Part shown: one piece after another, positions 62,409 to 64,000 of the stretch | Layout of the letters: each line of letters starts with the position of its first letter | Numbering within the stretch: position 1 is the first letter of the stretch | Assembly: GCF_003710915.1 (NCBI RefSeq) | Contig: NZ_RHHR01000003.1 | Coordinates: 62,001-126,000 of the forward strand | Origin: Brevibacillus invocatus | GTDB taxonomy: Bacteria > Bacillota > Bacilli > Brevibacillales > Brevibacillaceae | Reading direction: 5' to 3' | DNA length: 64,000 bases | Made by a program: the position numbers and the translations under genes | Notes under the pieces: model-generated | Told to the model about the DNA's origin: nothing | Database searches by the model: none | What the model saw: the letters and a program-made list of their open reading frames with translations, nothing else

Positions 62409-63704
62409 TTATTCTTTTTCCAGGATCAGCTTGCTTACTTCCATGGCACTGGAGAACGAGAGCTCAGACAGCTGTCCTTGTCCTTCGCACCAGTCTCCAG
62501 CAAAGAAGAGGTTCCGGTAATCCGGGAGAGAGGTCGGCATCGGTTTTTGTGTCATCGTCCATTTGATCTCCTGGACAATCGCACGCGTGGAAACACGTGG
62601 CACCACCAGTTGATCTCTCCAGCCAGGGAAGTGCTTGTCGTACAGATTTTCGATTTCCTGCTTGCGCTGTTCCACGATCTCTTTGTTACCAACCTCGGAT
62701 TGGCGCAGGTAGGCAGTGGCCTGAAGCAATTGACCGCCTTCTGGCACACAGCTGTGGTCGTAGTACGAGATATCGGTAATAAAAATGTTGTTTTGCTTGT
62801 CGTAAATATAGGAATAAGGCACGTCAATGCGTTCCTTCAAGCCTACGTCATACACGACAACGACTGTCGGTTCGTACTCGGCATATTGGGCAATGGCATG
62901 CTCCAGACGAGTTTCGCTGAAGACCTTCACCATTTCCTTTGGTGGGATACAGCTGACGAATTCATCTCCTGTAATCTCACCATCCGGTGTCACGACTCCT
63001 ACAACCCGTTCGTCTTCTACGTGAATGGACTCGACCTTGGTTTTGGTCAAAATCGTACCATTGTTCGCCTCGATGACACGTACAAACTCCGAAATCAGCG
63101 CTTGCCAGCCTCCACCGATGTATGCAACCGGTTTGTTCGTCATAAACAAGCGGCTGTAATAATTGAAGAATACATCCGATGGAATCTTTTCAGGTTCACG
63201 GGTGAAGAAGTTGGAGGATGCCAGCGTCAGCATCATTTCCTTGACTTCCTCGTTGATGTGCTTTTTCTCCATCCACTTTTGAATCGAGAGATGGGGGTGT
63301 CCCTGCTCCATTTTCAGCATCGTTTTTAAAATTTCAAACGTAAACAATACTTTGTCCAAGCCTTTCAACAGCCTGGTTTGGAAAAGGCCCTGCACATTCG
63401 CCGGAACCGCTGTCAAGTCGCTTCCGATATCGTACTTTGCCTTGGTTGGATTGAAGTCTTGCCAATCAATCTTCAAATCCAGTTCTTTTTCAAACGTTCT
63501 CAGAACAGAACTGTCACGTGCGTAAATCGCATGTGCCCCGAAGTTAAAGTTGAAGCCTTTGATTTTCAAAGTTACGGCACGGCCACCCAATTGTCCGCGC
63601 TCCAATACAGCTACTTTTTTGCCTTTCGACGATAGATAGGCGGCTGTAGAAAGACCCGCAAGTCCTCCGCCTACGACAACAACGTCATAGTGATTGGTTG
63701 TCAT
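62409..63704 (-). CDS. FAD-dependent oxidoreductase, phytoene-desaturase-like
   Basis: A 431-residue flavoprotein of the amine-oxidase/CrtI-like family. The N-terminal FAD-binding Rossmann motif VVVVGGGLAGLSTAAYLSSKGKKVAVLE (about 8-35) is followed by GGRAVT, and the C-terminal flavin motif RNLFFAGDWCEGQGQLS lies near 405-421. Substrate unknown; no carotenoid genes are adjacent. The ATG at 63704 has GGGGAG 7 bases upstream and is preferred over an upstream TTG or ATG in frame. Confidence 0.88.
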   Translation of the reverse strand: MTTNHYDVVVVGGGLAGLSTAAYLSSKGKKVAVLERGQLGGRAVTLKIKGFNFNFGAHAIYARDSSVLRTFEKELDLKIDWQDFNPTKAKYDIGSDLTAVPANVQGLFQTRLLKGLDKVLFTFEILKTMLKMEQGHPHLSIQKWMEKKHINEEVKEMMLTLASSNFFTREPEKIPSDVFFNYYSRLFMTNKPVAYIGGGWQALISEFVRVIEANNGTILTKTKVESIHVEDERVVGVVTPDGEITGDEFVSCIPPKEMVKVFSETRLEHAIAQYAEYEPTVVVVYDVGLKERIDVPYSYIYDKQNNIFITDISYYDHSCVPEGGQLLQATAYLRQSEVGNKEIVEQRKQEIENLYDKHFPGWRDQLVVPRVSTRAIVQEIKWTMTQKPMPTSLPDYRNLFFAGDWCEGQGQLSELSFSSAMEVSKLILEKE

Positions 63705-63769
63705 ACACAATCTCCCCTACGCGCTAGCGATGTTGATCTACTATATGATTTACGTCAAACCCAATCATT

Positions 63770-63799
63770 AGAATACTGGATATACGAAGCAGAAGTCAA
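63770..63799 (-). promoter_or_regulatory. Possible promoter of the FAD oxidoreductase gene
   Basis: Minus-strand TTGACT, 18-base spacer, TATTCT, 66 bases upstream of the start. Weak match, tentative. Confidence 0.35.
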
Positions 63800-63822
63800 T
63801 CATTATTGAACTCTGTCTATTT

Positions 63823-64000
63823 TTATACTGGTATATACCATTTTTTACCTGACAGTGTTGTCATACGAAGTGGATTCCTTTTCCAAATCAGGTGGGTAAA
63901 GATGTGTCTGCTCTCCCCTTGTCGGAGATCTGAACTAGTATTCCCTTCCAACCAACGGATATCCAGCATCAACTTGATTGACAGGATACGATCGTACATG
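63823..64000 (-). CDS. Possible C-terminal end of a gene running off the window
   Basis: An open frame enters from the right edge and stops with TAA at 63823. The visible 58 codons include an ATG at 63999 and read RHIFTHLIWKRNPLRMTT near the middle and KKWYIPV at the end. No family is recognised, and an open frame of this length can arise by chance. The palindrome TGGTATATACCA (63829-63840) falls inside it. Treat as tentative; the next bases would decide. Confidence 0.2.
   Translation of the reverse strand, partial: MYDRILSIKLMLDIRWLEGNTSSDLRQGESRHIFTHLIWKRNPLRMTTLSGKKWYIPV

Overview
This window is a stretch of chromosome from an aerobic, endospore-forming Firmicute. Gene content and order (era-cdd-dgkA-ybeY-phoH-yqfD-yqfC-floA-nfeD-yqeY-rpsU, mtaB-rsmE-prmA-dnaJ-dnaK-grpE-hrcA-hemW-lepA, yqxA-spoIIP-gpr-rpsT-holA, comEC, comEA-comER, yqeM-rsfS-yqeK-nadD-yhbY-aroE-yqeH-yqeG) follow the yqe/yqf/comE/hrcA region of Bacillus subtilis almost gene for gene. 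The roughly 50 % GC composition, extra genes and protein flavour suggest Brevibacillus or a close Paenibacillaceae relative. That genus assignment is inference from memory, not a search. Nearly all genes lie on the minus strand.

Layout. 0-8.4 kb: housekeeping and sporulation block (era fragment, cdd, dgkA, ybeY, phoH, yqfD, yqfC), a small HTH-like gene, a membrane protein in the yqfB position, floA and its NfeD/ClpP-class partner, yqeY and rpsU. 8.5-17.1 kb: accessory segment between rpsU and mtaB (HIT protein, murF convergent with ddl, an orphan protein, an RlmI-type methyltransferase, a Na/Pi transporter, lrgAB, deoC, a Nudix hydrolase). 17.1-28.2 kb: mtaB-rsmE-prmA-dnaJ-dnaK-grpE-hrcA heat-shock operon with a CIRCE operator, then hemW and lepA. 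28.5-38.0 kb: block absent from the B. subtilis order (GNAT protein, an ECF sigma/anti-sigma pair, an Xaa-Pro peptidase, an appDFABC-type oligopeptide ABC transporter). 38.1-46.7 kb: yqxA-spoIIP-gpr, rpsT, holA, a second ECF sigma/anti-sigma pair, comEC. 46.9-50.5 kb: asnB, comEA, comER on the plus strand. 50.6-63.7 kb: T-box-controlled leuS, the yqeM-to-yqeG ribosome/NAD/shikimate cluster, dinB, a peroxiredoxin, a glutamine amidotransferase, a beta-lactamase-fold protein and an FAD oxidoreductase.

How the genes work together. Much of the window serves translation and RNA quality control: Era, YbeY, YqeH, RsfS, YhbY, LepA, RsmE, PrmA, MtaB, bS20, bS21 and LeuRS. Protein folding (HrcA regulon), sporulation (YqfC/YqfD, SpoIIP, GPR), competence (ComEA, ComEC, ComER) and peptide uptake plus peptide hydrolysis (App, PepP-like) are the other themes. 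Regulation readable in the DNA includes a CIRCE element, a leucyl T-box, two candidate self-activated ECF promoters, a candidate forespore promoter for gpr, several sigma-A promoters and about twenty stem-loop terminators.

I found no phage, IS element, CRISPR array, tRNA or rRNA. The least explained items are an inverted pair of roughly 70-bp hairpin-rich repeats upstream of lepA and gpr, two ECF modules inserted into conserved neighbourhoods, the comE locus split by asnB, and a few orphan genes. I do not see a clearly new multi-gene system. The only gene-free stretch longer than 300 bases (53036-53463) holds the leuS promoter and T-box leader.
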